A stretch of DNA of 9,869 nucleotides, taken from positions 1 through 9,869 of the forward strand of contig JAHJDU010000524.1 in assembly GCA_018812385.1 (NCBI GenBank), in the 5' to 3' direction. The notes under the pieces were generated by a model that saw nothing but the letters and a program-made list of their open reading frames with translations, did no database searches and had not been told where the DNA came from. The DNA comes from Pseudomonadota bacterium. Its GTDB lineage: Bacteria > Desulfobacterota > Desulfobacteria > Desulfobacterales > Desulfobacteraceae. This document shows, piece by piece, positions 1 through 6,682 of this stretch (the stretch's first letter is position 1; the number at the start of each line of letters is the position of its first letter). Made by a program: the position numbers and the translations under genes.

Positions 1-1
1 A

Positions 2-652
2 CGGCTGTCTGCCCATAAAAATGCCTTTATCCGCCCCTCACCTGCCGGGGAAACCCTGGGGGGAGTTGCCTCTAAAACCCGCGAAATCATGCTGACCTGT
101 GAAGCAGCCGGGTTTGATGTAATCCTTGTTGAAACTGTGGGGGTAGGACAATCTGAAACCAGCGTGGCCTCCATGGTGGATTTTTTCCTGGTATTGATGA
201 TTGCCGGAGCCGGTGATGAACTTCAGGGAATCAAAAAAGGAGTTCTGGAACTGGCAGATGGCATTGCCATTAACAAGGCTGATGGGGAGAACCTTAAGGC
301 GGTTAAAAAAGCCAAGGGGGATCTGGATATGGCCATGCATCTGATCCGGCCTGAATCACCAAACTGGTCCACACCTGTTTTGACTTGTTCTTCTGTTATT
401 GATGGGGGGACGCAAGCTGTCTGGGAAACTATTCTTGATCATCATGAGAAATTTAAAGCCTCGGGAGAATTTTTGCAAAGGCGGAAAAAACAATCCCTGG
501 AATGGATGTGGACCCTTGTTGAAGAGGGTTTAAAACAGCGTTTTAAAAACAATGAGAAAATTAATAAAGAAATAGCGCTTGTTTCAGAACAGGTAGAAAA
601 TGAAAAAATATCCCCTTCAGCTGCCGCTGAAGTGTTGCTTTCATATTTATAA
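2..652 (+). CDS. meaB: MeaB/ArgK-type GTPase, methylmalonyl-CoA mutase chaperone (5' truncated)
   Basis: Partial gene: the frame is already open at base 2, so the N-terminal part, including the Walker A P-loop, lies before the window; 216 residues and the stop are visible. MeaB-family G3E GTPases guard and reactivate adenosylcobalamin-dependent methylmalonyl-CoA mutase, gating cofactor loading in the cytoplasm. Seen: the FIRPSP...LGGVA segment (visible residues 9-23), the family block CEAAGFDVILVETVGVGQSE (about 33-52), AGAGDELQGIKKG (about 69-81) and the guanine-specificity motif NKAD (91-94, bases 272-283). The C-terminal WMW...EEGLKQRF stretch matches the helical dimerisation arm of the family. 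An ATG at 89 is internal, because conserved family sequence continues upstream of it. A mutase gene would be expected just upstream (inference), which would supply succinyl-CoA to the sucCD genes that follow. The family call is very secure; the partner mutase is not seen. Confidence 0.95.
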   Translation, partial: RLSAHKNAFIRPSPAGETLGGVASKTREIMLTCEAAGFDVILVETVGVGQSETSVASMVDFFLVLMIAGAGDELQGIKKGVLELADGIAINKADGENLKAVKKAKGDLDMAMHLIRPESPNWSTPVLTCSSVIDGGTQAVWETILDHHEKFKASGEFLQRRKKQSLEWMWTLVEEGLKQRFKNNEKINKEIALVSEQVENEKISPSAAAEVLLSYL

Positions 653-660
653 TTTTATAT

Positions 661-744
661 GAAAGTACTGAGATATGAGTTTTGAGTAGTGAGAAAAAAC
701 TGTCAGCTTAGCTTTTTTCATTACTCAGCACTCAATACTTTTTC
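661..744. repeat. Imperfect inverted repeat built from TGAG heptamers
   Basis: The meaB-sucC spacer holds an imperfect palindrome. The left arm (661-699) contains TGAG four times at exact 7-base steps (669, 676, 683, 690) and ends in a run of six A. The right arm (713-744) starts with six T and carries CTCA at 724 and 731, again 7 bases apart. The arms pair around the loop 700-712, with one heptamer extra on the left side. The right arm ends in a short T run (739-743), so the transcript could act as a weak terminator for meaB, but the regular heptamer phasing looks more like a dispersed intergenic repeat. The function is unknown. Confidence 0.6.
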
Positions 745-840
745 ATAGTTTGTTGGCTGTTAGTTGGAAGATAGGAATATAAAAAAAATTAGAAACAAAG
801 TATCTGTTCCTTGTTTTTGTAAAGTTGAAAGGAAATTTAA

Positions 841-2001
841 ATGAAAATACATGAATATCAGGCAAAGGAATTGTTTAAGGCATACAATGTGCCTGTTCCT
901 GATGGAAATGTTGCTTTTTCAGTGGATGAGGCAAAAAAGACTGCCGCAGACCTGGGCAATTTTCCAGTGGTGGTGAAAGCCCAGATCCATGCAGGCGGAA
1001 GGGGTAAAGGCGGTGGTGTAAAGCTTGCGGTTTCCATGGAAGAAGTTGAAACCCTGGCCAGTGAAATCCTGGGCATGACCCTTGTCACCCATCAGACCGG
1101 TCCTGAAGGCAGGCTTGTGAAAAAACTCTTGATCGAGGCAGGCCAGAAAATTAAAAAAGAGCTGTATTTAAGTCTTCTTGTGGACCGCGCCACAGCATCA
1201 ATTGTGATCATGGCAAGCCAGGACGGCGGCATGGACATTGAAAAAGTGGCTGCTGACACCCCTGAAAGAATTATAAAAGTTCATGTAGACCCGTTAATGG
1301 GAATTCAGGGATACCAGCTCAGACAAGTCGGGTTTGCCCTGGAACTTCCTTCTTCTGCCATGAAACCATTTTCAGTTCTTCTTTCCAACCTGTACAGATT
1401 TTTTATTGCCAATGACTGCTCCATGGTTGAAATCAATCCTTTGATTTTAACTTTGGATGATAAAGTTCTGGCCCTGGACGCAAAGGTTGATTTTGATTCC
1501 AATGCCCTTTACCGCCACAAGGATTTAATGGCCTTAAGAGACCTTGATGAAGAAGATCCACTGGAAGTTGAAGCATCAAAATATAATTTAAACTATATTA
1601 ATCTTGATGGAAATGTGGGAAATATTGTAAATGGCGCAGGCCTTGCCATGGCTACAATGGACATCATAAAAATTGCCGGGGCAACCCCGGCCAATTTCAT
1701 GGATGTCGGCGGTGGAGCCACTTCCGAACAGGTTGAAAATGCATTCAGGATCATCCTGGCCGATGACAAGGTCAAAGCAGTATTAATTAATATTTTCGGC
1801 GGTATATTGCGTTGTGATATTTTTGCCCAGGGTGTTGTGGATGCAGCAAAGAAAACCAATATCAATATCCCTGTTGTGGTTCGCATGGAAGGCACAAATG
1901 TGGAAAAAGGAAAGGAAATTCTAAGCAATGCCGGCTTAAATTTAACCACTGCTGTTGATCTTTTTGATGCAGCGCAAAAAATTGCTGCAGCTGTCAATTA
2001 G
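841..2001 (+). CDS. sucC: Succinyl-CoA synthetase (succinate-CoA ligase), beta subunit
   Basis: Nucleotide-binding beta subunit of succinyl-CoA synthetase, which with SucD interconverts succinyl-CoA + NDP + Pi and succinate + CoA + NTP in the cytoplasm. It has 386 residues, against 388 for E. coli SucC as I recall it. The N-terminal ATP-grasp domain begins MKIHEYQAKELF; K46 and the AGGRGKGGGVK loop (51-61) form the nucleotide site, and EINPL (197-201) with D213 the metal site. The C-terminal CoA-ligase domain shows NGAGLAM (264-270), DVGGGAT (288-294) and the phosphohistidine-facing NIFGGILRCD (317-326). The ATG at 841 is chosen because AAAGGA (828-833) lies 7 bases upstream and the protein starts at the family N-terminus. 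It is spaced 12 bases from sucD, clearly one operon. ADP versus GDP preference cannot be settled by eye; ADP is usual in bacteria. Confidence 0.97.
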   Translation: MKIHEYQAKELFKAYNVPVPDGNVAFSVDEAKKTAADLGNFPVVVKAQIHAGGRGKGGGVKLAVSMEEVETLASEILGMTLVTHQTGPEGRLVKKLLIEAGQKIKKELYLSLLVDRATASIVIMASQDGGMDIEKVAADTPERIIKVHVDPLMGIQGYQLRQVGFALELPSSAMKPFSVLLSNLYRFFIANDCSMVEINPLILTLDDKVLALDAKVDFDSNALYRHKDLMALRDLDEEDPLEVEASKYNLNYINLDGNVGNIVNGAGLAMATMDIIKIAGATPANFMDVGGGATSEQVENAFRIILADDKVKAVLINIFGGILRCDIFAQGVVDAAKKTNINIPVVVRMEGTNVEKGKEILSNAGLNLTTAVDLFDAAQKIAAAVN

Positions 2002-2007
2002 AGGAGA
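2001..2007 (+). promoter_or_regulatory. Ribosome binding site that fixes the TTG start of sucD
   Basis: GAGGAGA begins on the last base of the sucC stop codon and lies 6 bases before TTG at 2014. The frame has no nearby ATG that would preserve the family N-terminus, so this strong site supports TTG initiation. Confidence 0.8.
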
Positions 2008-2013
2008 TTAAAA

Positions 2014-2880
2014 TTGAGTATATTTGTAAATAAAGACACAAAGGTCCTTGTACAGGGGATTACCGGCAATGAGGGAAGCTTTCATACAAGAGGGTGTCTG
2101 GAATATGGAACTAAAATAGTGGCCGGGGTAACTCCGGGTAAAGGCGGGCAGAAAATGGATGATGTGCCCGTGTTTAATACTGTTCGTGAGGCAGTTGAAG
2201 AAACAGGTGCTACAGCATCCCTTATCTTTGTGCCCCCGCCATTCGGGGCAGATGCCATTATGGAGGCAGCAGATGCTGGTGTGTACCTGATTGTGGCCAT
2301 TACAGAAGGAATTCCAATTCTTGATATGGTAAAGGTTAAACATTTTCTTGCCACAAAGAATTGCCGTCTTATCGGACCCAACTGCCCGGGTATTATCACT
2401 CCCGGGGAGTGCAAAATCGGCATTATGCCGGGCAAAATCCATAAAAAAGGAAATATAGGTGTTGTTTCACGATCAGGCACCCTTACCTATGAAGTAGTTG
2501 ATCAGTTGACAAAGCTTGGAATGGGCCAGTCTACCTGCATTGGTATTGGCGGTGACCCTGTGAATGGAACTAATTTTATAGATGTGCTTGACGCTTTTCA
2601 AAAGGATAAACAAACCCATGGGATTGTCATGGTGGGTGAAATAGGCGGAAGTGCAGAAGAAGAGGCAGCTTATTTTATAAAAGAAAACCTTACCAAACCC
2701 GTCGTCGGTTTTATAGCTGGTCTTACCGCACCTCCCGGCAGGAGGATGGGGCATGCCGGAGCCATTATTTCAGGTTCCAGCGGTACAGGTGCAGCAAAGA
2801 TTGCAGCATTCAAGGACAATGGAATTTTTGTCTGCGAAAATTTAGGGCAGATCGGCCAGGTTTGTAAAGATGTATTTTAA
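2014..2880 (+). CDS. sucD: Succinyl-CoA synthetase (succinate-CoA ligase), alpha subunit
   Basis: Alpha subunit of succinyl-CoA synthetase; it binds CoA in an N-terminal Rossmann domain and carries the phosphohistidine intermediate. It has 288 residues, essentially the E. coli length (289). Seen: CoA-binding GITGNEGSFHTRG (15-27), TPGKGGQ (40-46), GPNCPGIITPGE (121-132), SRSGTLTYE (152-160), GIGGDPVNGTNF (177-188), GEIGGSAEEEAA (208-219) and the active-site GRRMGHAGAI (242-251) with the phosphorylated histidine at 247. It starts with TTG, supported by a GAGGAG site and the 12-base gap from sucC, so the two are co-translated. Given the neighbouring meaB and succinate-oxidising genes, the likely direction in vivo is succinyl-CoA to succinate with substrate-level phosphorylation (inference). 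Confidence 0.97.
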   Translation: MSIFVNKDTKVLVQGITGNEGSFHTRGCLEYGTKIVAGVTPGKGGQKMDDVPVFNTVREAVEETGATASLIFVPPPFGADAIMEAADAGVYLIVAITEGIPILDMVKVKHFLATKNCRLIGPNCPGIITPGECKIGIMPGKIHKKGNIGVVSRSGTLTYEVVDQLTKLGMGQSTCIGIGGDPVNGTNFIDVLDAFQKDKQTHGIVMVGEIGGSAEEEAAYFIKENLTKPVVGFIAGLTAPPGRRMGHAGAIISGSSGTGAAKIAAFKDNGIFVCENLGQIGQVCKDVF

Positions 2881-2886
2881 TCGGGG

Positions 2887-2907
2887 GGACAGATTTCAAA
2901 TCTGTCC
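2887..2907. repeat. Perfect 10-bp palindrome, REP-like
   Basis: GGACAGATTT (2887-2896) and its exact reverse complement AAATCTGTCC (2898-2907) flank a single C, in the 48-base gap between sucD and the cytochrome b gene; a run of six G (2883-2888) precedes and overlaps it. No T tract follows, so it does not look like an intrinsic terminator. I recall similar GGGACAGATTT...AAATCTGTCCC sequences as REP-like elements near IS200/Y1-type (RAYT) transposases in proteobacteria; this is memory, not a search. It could also stabilise or separate the sucCD and sdh/frd messages. Confidence 0.7.
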
Positions 2908-2913
2908 TCATAC

Positions 2914-2919
2914 AGGAGG
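2914..2919 (+). promoter_or_regulatory. Ribosome binding site that fixes the TTG start of the cytochrome b gene
   Basis: A full AGGAGG lies 9 bases before TTG at 2929. The next in-frame ATG (2971) falls inside the conserved KSRMPARLD segment, so the TTG start is preferred. Confidence 0.75.
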
Positions 2920-2928
2920 CTAAGAAAA

Positions 2929-3798
2929 TTGGATAGTTATATTATCGAATCAAATAAAAAAAAGAGCAGAATGCCTGCAAGGCTTGATTTTCTCCAGAGT
3001 GGGACCGGCCTGATTCTTGGGCTGTTCATGTGGGTGCACATGCTTCTTGTGGGCAGCATCATCTTTGGAAAAGCTGCTTTTAATTTTGTGGCAAAAACCA
3101 TGGAACTGGCCTTTTTGTCTGATACAGGACAAGGCTTTCCCATTGCTGTATTTTTTGCCGTTCTAACCATATTTACACTCTTTATCATTCATGCATTACT
3201 GGGGGTTAGAAAGTTTCCCATCTCGTGGAAACAGCACAGAATCCTCAGAGACCAGATGCAGATGATGAATCATAGTGATACCAATTTATGGTATATCCAG
3301 GTGGTTACCGGATTTATAATGTTTTTTGCAGGATCGGTTCATCTTTATATCATGTTGACCCATCCAGGTGGTATCGACCCCTATATGTCGGCAGACAGGA
3401 TTATTTCCGGCAATATGTGGCCCCTTTATCTGATCCTTTTGATTTGTGTTGAGCTTCACGGCACCATCGGCCTTTACAGGCTTTGCATGAAATGGGGATG
3501 GTTTGGTGGTAAAGATGCTAAAAAATCAAGACAAACCCTTAAGAAAATGAAAAACAGAGCTACCATTTTCTTTATGACCATTGGTATTCTTGCCTTGCTG
3601 GTTTTTCTTGTGATCGGCATCAACCACAGGGATAGAGTCGGTGAAAGATATAGTAAACATGCAGCAGCTGTTGAACAGGTCCAGGCCGAGGAAGCTATTC
3701 CGGTAAACAAAGAGATTCAGTCATTAGAGGAAGGCCAGGAAAAAAAAGCGGCCCAGGAACCGGAAGAAACTCAACCAGCTGAAGTAACAAAGCAATAA
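2929..3798 (+). CDS. frdC: Succinate dehydrogenase/fumarate reductase diheme cytochrome b subunit, Wolinella FrdC type
   Basis: Membrane anchor that carries two b hemes and the menaquinone site, passing electrons between the quinone and the iron-sulfur subunit. It has 289 residues, against about 256 in W. succinogenes FrdC. Conserved segments include KSRMPARLDFLQSGTGL (12-28), GSVHLYIM (135-142) and WPLYLILLICVELHG (164-178). Five hydrophobic segments fall near 27-47, 72-93, 122-143, 163-184 and 210-232. The heme ligands of the Wolinella protein (H44, H93, H143, H182) correspond to H37, H88, H138 and H177, its menaquinol-site E66 to E59, and its proton-pathway E180 to E175. Residues from about 240 to the end form a charged tail rich in E, Q, A, K and P that I do not find in my recollection of Wolinella FrdC. 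It starts with TTG. The enzyme may work as succinate dehydrogenase in vivo, so sdhC is an equally fair name. Confidence 0.95.
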   Translation: MDSYIIESNKKKSRMPARLDFLQSGTGLILGLFMWVHMLLVGSIIFGKAAFNFVAKTMELAFLSDTGQGFPIAVFFAVLTIFTLFIIHALLGVRKFPISWKQHRILRDQMQMMNHSDTNLWYIQVVTGFIMFFAGSVHLYIMLTHPGGIDPYMSADRIISGNMWPLYLILLICVELHGTIGLYRLCMKWGWFGGKDAKKSRQTLKKMKNRATIFFMTIGILALLVFLVIGINHRDRVGERYSKHAAAVEQVQAEEAIPVNKEIQSLEEGQEKKAAQEPEETQPAEVTKQ

Positions 3799-3810
3799 GG
3801 GGTGACCTAA

Positions 3811-5781
3811 ATGAAAGTCATATATACGGATTCACTTGTAATTGGTGGCGGGCTGGCAGGACTTAGAGTTGCCATTGCATCCATGCAGAGGGGCTTTGAT
3901 ACCATTGTCCTGTCTCTTGTTCCTGCCAAAAGATCTCACTCTGCTGCTGCCCAGGGCGGCATGCAGGCAAGCCTTGGTGCTACTATTAAGGGCGAAGGTG
4001 ATGATGAAGAAGTCCACTTTGGAGACACAGTAAGGGGAAGTGACTGGGGATGCGACCAGGATGTGGCCAGGATGTTCGTGAACACGGCTCCCAAGGCCAT
4101 CCGGCAATTAACTGCCTGGGGTGTGCCCTGGTCAAGGGTCAGGCGGGGAGACAGGGAGGTTGTTATTAATGGTAAAAAAGTCACCATTACTGAAAAAAAT
4201 GAAGCCCAGGGCCTGATTACTGCCAGGGATTTTGGCGGGACAAAAAAATGGAGAACCTGTTTCACATCTGACGGTACAGGGCACACCATGCTTTATGCCA
4301 TGGATAATAAAGCCATCCAGATGGGCATTCCAGTCCATGAAAGAAAAGAAGCCATTGCCTTGATCCATGAAGACGGGGTCTGCTATGGCGCCATTGTAAG
4401 AGACCTTATTACAGGCAAACTCATCGCCTATGTGGCAAAAGCTACAACAATTGCCACGGGCGGTTATGGAAGACTATATGCCATTACCACCAATGCTGTT
4501 ATTTCCGAAGGAATCGGCAATGCCATTGCTCTTGAAACCGGAATCGCAACTCTTGGGAACATGGAAGCTGTCCAATTTCATCCGACAGCCATTGTACCGG
4601 TTGGTATCCTTACCACTGAAGGATGCCGCGGTGACGGGGGTCTCCTTCTGGATAAGGATGGCTATCGGTTTATGCCGGATTATGAACCAGACAAAAAGGA
4701 ACTGGCATCAAGGGATGTTGTCTCGCGCAGAATGACCGAGCACATGAGAAAAGGCAAGGGTATCCCGTCGCGTTACGGTGATCACCTCTGGCTGGATATT
4801 ACTTTGCTTGGCCGTAAACATATTGAAAAGAACTTAAGGGAAGTTAAAGAGATCTGTGAATATTTCCTTGGTATTGATCCCGTTGAAGAGTATATACCGG
4901 TCAGACCGACCCAGCATTATTCCATGGGCGGAATCAGAACGAAAGCCACGGGTGAAAGCCCGACACTGAAAGGTCTTTTTTCAGCCGGCGAGGCTGCCTG
5001 CTGGGATATGCACGGATTTAACCGGCTGGGCGGCAACTCTGTTGCTGAAACGGTTGTGGCAGGAATGATCGTGGGTGAATTTGTCGCAGATTATTGTGAT
5101 GAAAACCCATTAAATGTGAGCACATCCACTATCCAGCATTTTATGAAACAAGAGGAAAAGAAAATCTCAGATCTTCTGGTCAGGGATTTTGGTGAAAATC
5201 CCTTTGAGTTAAAAGCAGCAATGCAGAAGATCATGATGGATAAGGTTGGTATTTTCAGAAATGGTGAAGATCTTGAACAGGCCGTTGAAGAGTTAAAAAT
5301 TCTTAACCAGCGGGCAAAGAAAATTGCCTTGAGAAATAGGATCAGTTCTTCCAATCCGGAACTGGTGGAAGCCATTCGGGTTCCCAAGATGATCAAACTT
5401 GCCCAATGTATTGCCTATGGTGCAATGCTTAGAACTGAAAGCCGCGGTGCTCATGCCAGGGAAGATTATCCTGAAAGAAATGACAGGGAATGGTTAAAAA
5501 GAACGCTCACCACATGGAAAGATGATTCCAGCGATCTTCCTGAAGTCACCTATGAAGATCTGGATGTCATGAAAATGGAAATGCCCCCCGGATCAAGAGG
5601 GTATGGTGTTGACAATACTGTCCATCATCCAGATACTGTCAAGCGGGAAAAGGAAATTGAAGACATCAAAAAAGCCAATCCAGGTGCTGACAGGTTTGAA
5701 CTGCAGGAATTGCTGAATCCAATCACAATTCCGGAAAAATTTAAAGGTAAAAATGAGCGTATCGGCAGGGGGTTTAAATAA
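3811..5781 (+). CDS. frdA: Succinate dehydrogenase/fumarate reductase flavoprotein subunit
   Basis: Catalytic flavoprotein that interconverts succinate and fumarate through covalently bound FAD. Its 656 residues equal the length I recall for W. succinogenes FrdA, with near-colinear sequence. Seen: dinucleotide-binding GGGLAG (12-17), covalent-FAD histidine H43 in KRSHSAAAQGG, the dicarboxylate-site residues H257, T269 and E270, the proton-shuttling arginine R301 in ELASRDVVSRR, H369 in QHYSMGGIR, R405 in HGFNRLGGNS, and the FAD-adenine segment LFSAGEAACWDMHG (389-402). All key residues are present. The ATG at 3811 follows AGGGGTG (3798-3804) by 6 bases, and the protein begins exactly at the family N-terminus. 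It lies 12 bases after frdC and overlaps frdB. Sequence alone cannot tell reductase from dehydrogenase; the context of meaB, sucCD and fumarase favours succinate oxidation (inference). Confidence 0.97.
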   Translation: MKVIYTDSLVIGGGLAGLRVAIASMQRGFDTIVLSLVPAKRSHSAAAQGGMQASLGATIKGEGDDEEVHFGDTVRGSDWGCDQDVARMFVNTAPKAIRQLTAWGVPWSRVRRGDREVVINGKKVTITEKNEAQGLITARDFGGTKKWRTCFTSDGTGHTMLYAMDNKAIQMGIPVHERKEAIALIHEDGVCYGAIVRDLITGKLIAYVAKATTIATGGYGRLYAITTNAVISEGIGNAIALETGIATLGNMEAVQFHPTAIVPVGILTTEGCRGDGGLLLDKDGYRFMPDYEPDKKELASRDVVSRRMTEHMRKGKGIPSRYGDHLWLDITLLGRKHIEKNLREVKEICEYFLGIDPVEEYIPVRPTQHYSMGGIRTKATGESPTLKGLFSAGEAACWDMHGFNRLGGNSVAETVVAGMIVGEFVADYCDENPLNVSTSTIQHFMKQEEKKISDLLVRDFGENPFELKAAMQKIMMDKVGIFRNGEDLEQAVEELKILNQRAKKIALRNRISSSNPELVEAIRVPKMIKLAQCIAYGAMLRTESRGAHAREDYPERNDREWLKRTLTTWKDDSSDLPEVTYEDLDVMKMEMPPGSRGYGVDNTVHHPDTVKREKEIEDIKKANPGADRFELQELLNPITIPEKFKGKNERIGRGFK

Positions 5782-6515
5782 TGAGTGACCAGGAAAGAGT
5801 CTTAAAATTTCAAATCTTTAGATATAATCCCCAGAAAAAGGGTGACAAACCTCGCATGGTAACCTATGAGGTCACAGAAGCCCCTGGGATGACAATTTTT
5901 ATTGCATTGAACGATATCCGTGAGCAGCAGGACCCTTCCCTGCAATTTGATTTTGTCTGCCGGGCCGGAATCTGCGGTTCCTGTGCCATGGTTGTCAATG
6001 GCCAGCCGACCCTTGCGTGCAGGACCCTTACATCAAATTATAAAAATGGCGAGATTAAACTCTTGCCTTTGCCGGGATTTGAGCTGATTGGGGACCTTTC
6101 TGTGAATACGGGCAAATTCATGCGGGCAATGTCAGAGCGGGTGGAATCCTGGATTCATGACCAGAATGCAGATGAAGTCAATTTTGAAAAGCTTGAGGAA
6201 CGCATGGATCCTGATGTGGCCGATGAGATTTATGAGCTGGAACGATGCGTGGAATGCGGATGCTGCGTATCTGCCTGTGCCACAAAGCGAATGAGACCTG
6301 ATTTCCTTTCTGCAGTGGGATTTATGCGGCTTGCCAGATATGCCCTGGATCCCAGGGACAAACGGTCGGATGATGAGTTCTATGAAATTATGGGTGATGA
6401 TGATGGTGTATTTGGCTGCATGACCCTTCTGGGATGTGAAGACTATTGCCCCAAAGATCTGCCCCACCAGACACAGATTGCTTATCTTCGAAGGAAGATG
6501 GTTTTGGTTAAATAA
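5781..6515 (+). CDS. frdB: Succinate dehydrogenase/fumarate reductase iron-sulfur subunit
   Basis: Electron-transfer subunit linking FAD in FrdA to the hemes in FrdC. It has 244 residues, against 239 for W. succinogenes FrdB as I recall it. The N-terminal plant-ferredoxin-like domain holds the [2Fe-2S] cysteines C60, C65, C68 and C80. The C-terminal domain holds the [4Fe-4S] ligands C156, C159, C162 and C223 and the [3Fe-4S] ligands C166, C213 and C219, so all eleven are present. The GDDDGVFGCMTLLGC block and the C-terminal AYLRRKM are typical of the epsilonproteobacterial-type enzyme. The ATG shares its A with the last base of the frdA stop (TAATG), with AGGGGG (5767-5772) 8 bases upstream, indicating translational coupling and equal subunit supply. 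The stop codon directly abuts the large palindrome that follows. Confidence 0.97.
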   Translation: MSDQERVLKFQIFRYNPQKKGDKPRMVTYEVTEAPGMTIFIALNDIREQQDPSLQFDFVCRAGICGSCAMVVNGQPTLACRTLTSNYKNGEIKLLPLPGFELIGDLSVNTGKFMRAMSERVESWIHDQNADEVNFEKLEERMDPDVADEIYELERCVECGCCVSACATKRMRPDFLSAVGFMRLARYALDPRDKRSDDEFYEIMGDDDGVFGCMTLLGCEDYCPKDLPHQTQIAYLRRKMVLVK

Positions 6516-6639
6516 TGTTTGAACGAAAACTCACCCATCTGCTGCGTTGCTGCAAAATCCTGAAATCCTCATGTACAGTAGTACACTCCGGTTTCAAGAT
6601 TTTTTGCGCCTTGCATATGGGCAACTTTTCGCCCAAACA
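6516..6639. repeat. 124-bp imperfect palindrome between frdB and fumA
   Basis: The left end TGTTTG (6516-6521) is matched by CAAACA (6634-6639). Moving inwards, CGAAAA (6524-6529) pairs with TTTTCG (6626-6631), CCCAT (6534-6538) with ATGGG (6617-6621), an AAAATC/GATTTT pair (left at 6553) and TGAAA/TTTCA (6561-6565 and 6592-6596) follow, and the centre is TGTAC AGTA GTACA (6572-6585). The whole element can fold into one long interrupted hairpin. It starts immediately after the frdB stop and fills most of the 167-base gap. There is no terminal T tract and no coding frame of note. It looks like a small dispersed or non-autonomous mobile repeat; I recall similar CTGCTGCGTTGC...GCGCCTTGCAT palindromes in other proteobacteria, unverified. 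It may also attenuate or process the message between the two enzymes. Confidence 0.75.
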
Positions 6640-6682
6640 CGGGGTTTTCTTGCAGGCACTAAATAAATTGTGAGGTTAGAAA

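Noticed and set aside
89..652. ATG at 89 as the true start of the GTPase gene
   Set aside because: The same frame is open back to base 2 and encodes conserved MeaB sequence upstream of 89, so the gene is simply cut by the window edge.
750..780. Possible sigma-70-like promoter before sucC (TTGTTG with an A-T rich -10)
   Set aside because: The -10 options (TAGGAA, GAATAT) match poorly and spacing is ambiguous in very A-T rich DNA; a transcription start map would be needed.
2008..2442. Minus-strand open frame of 144 codons across sucD
   Set aside because: It lies wholly against a highly conserved sucD reading frame, its translation resembles no family I know, and it has no convincing ribosome site. 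The other minus-strand frames over sucC, frdA, frdB and fumA fail for the same reasons.
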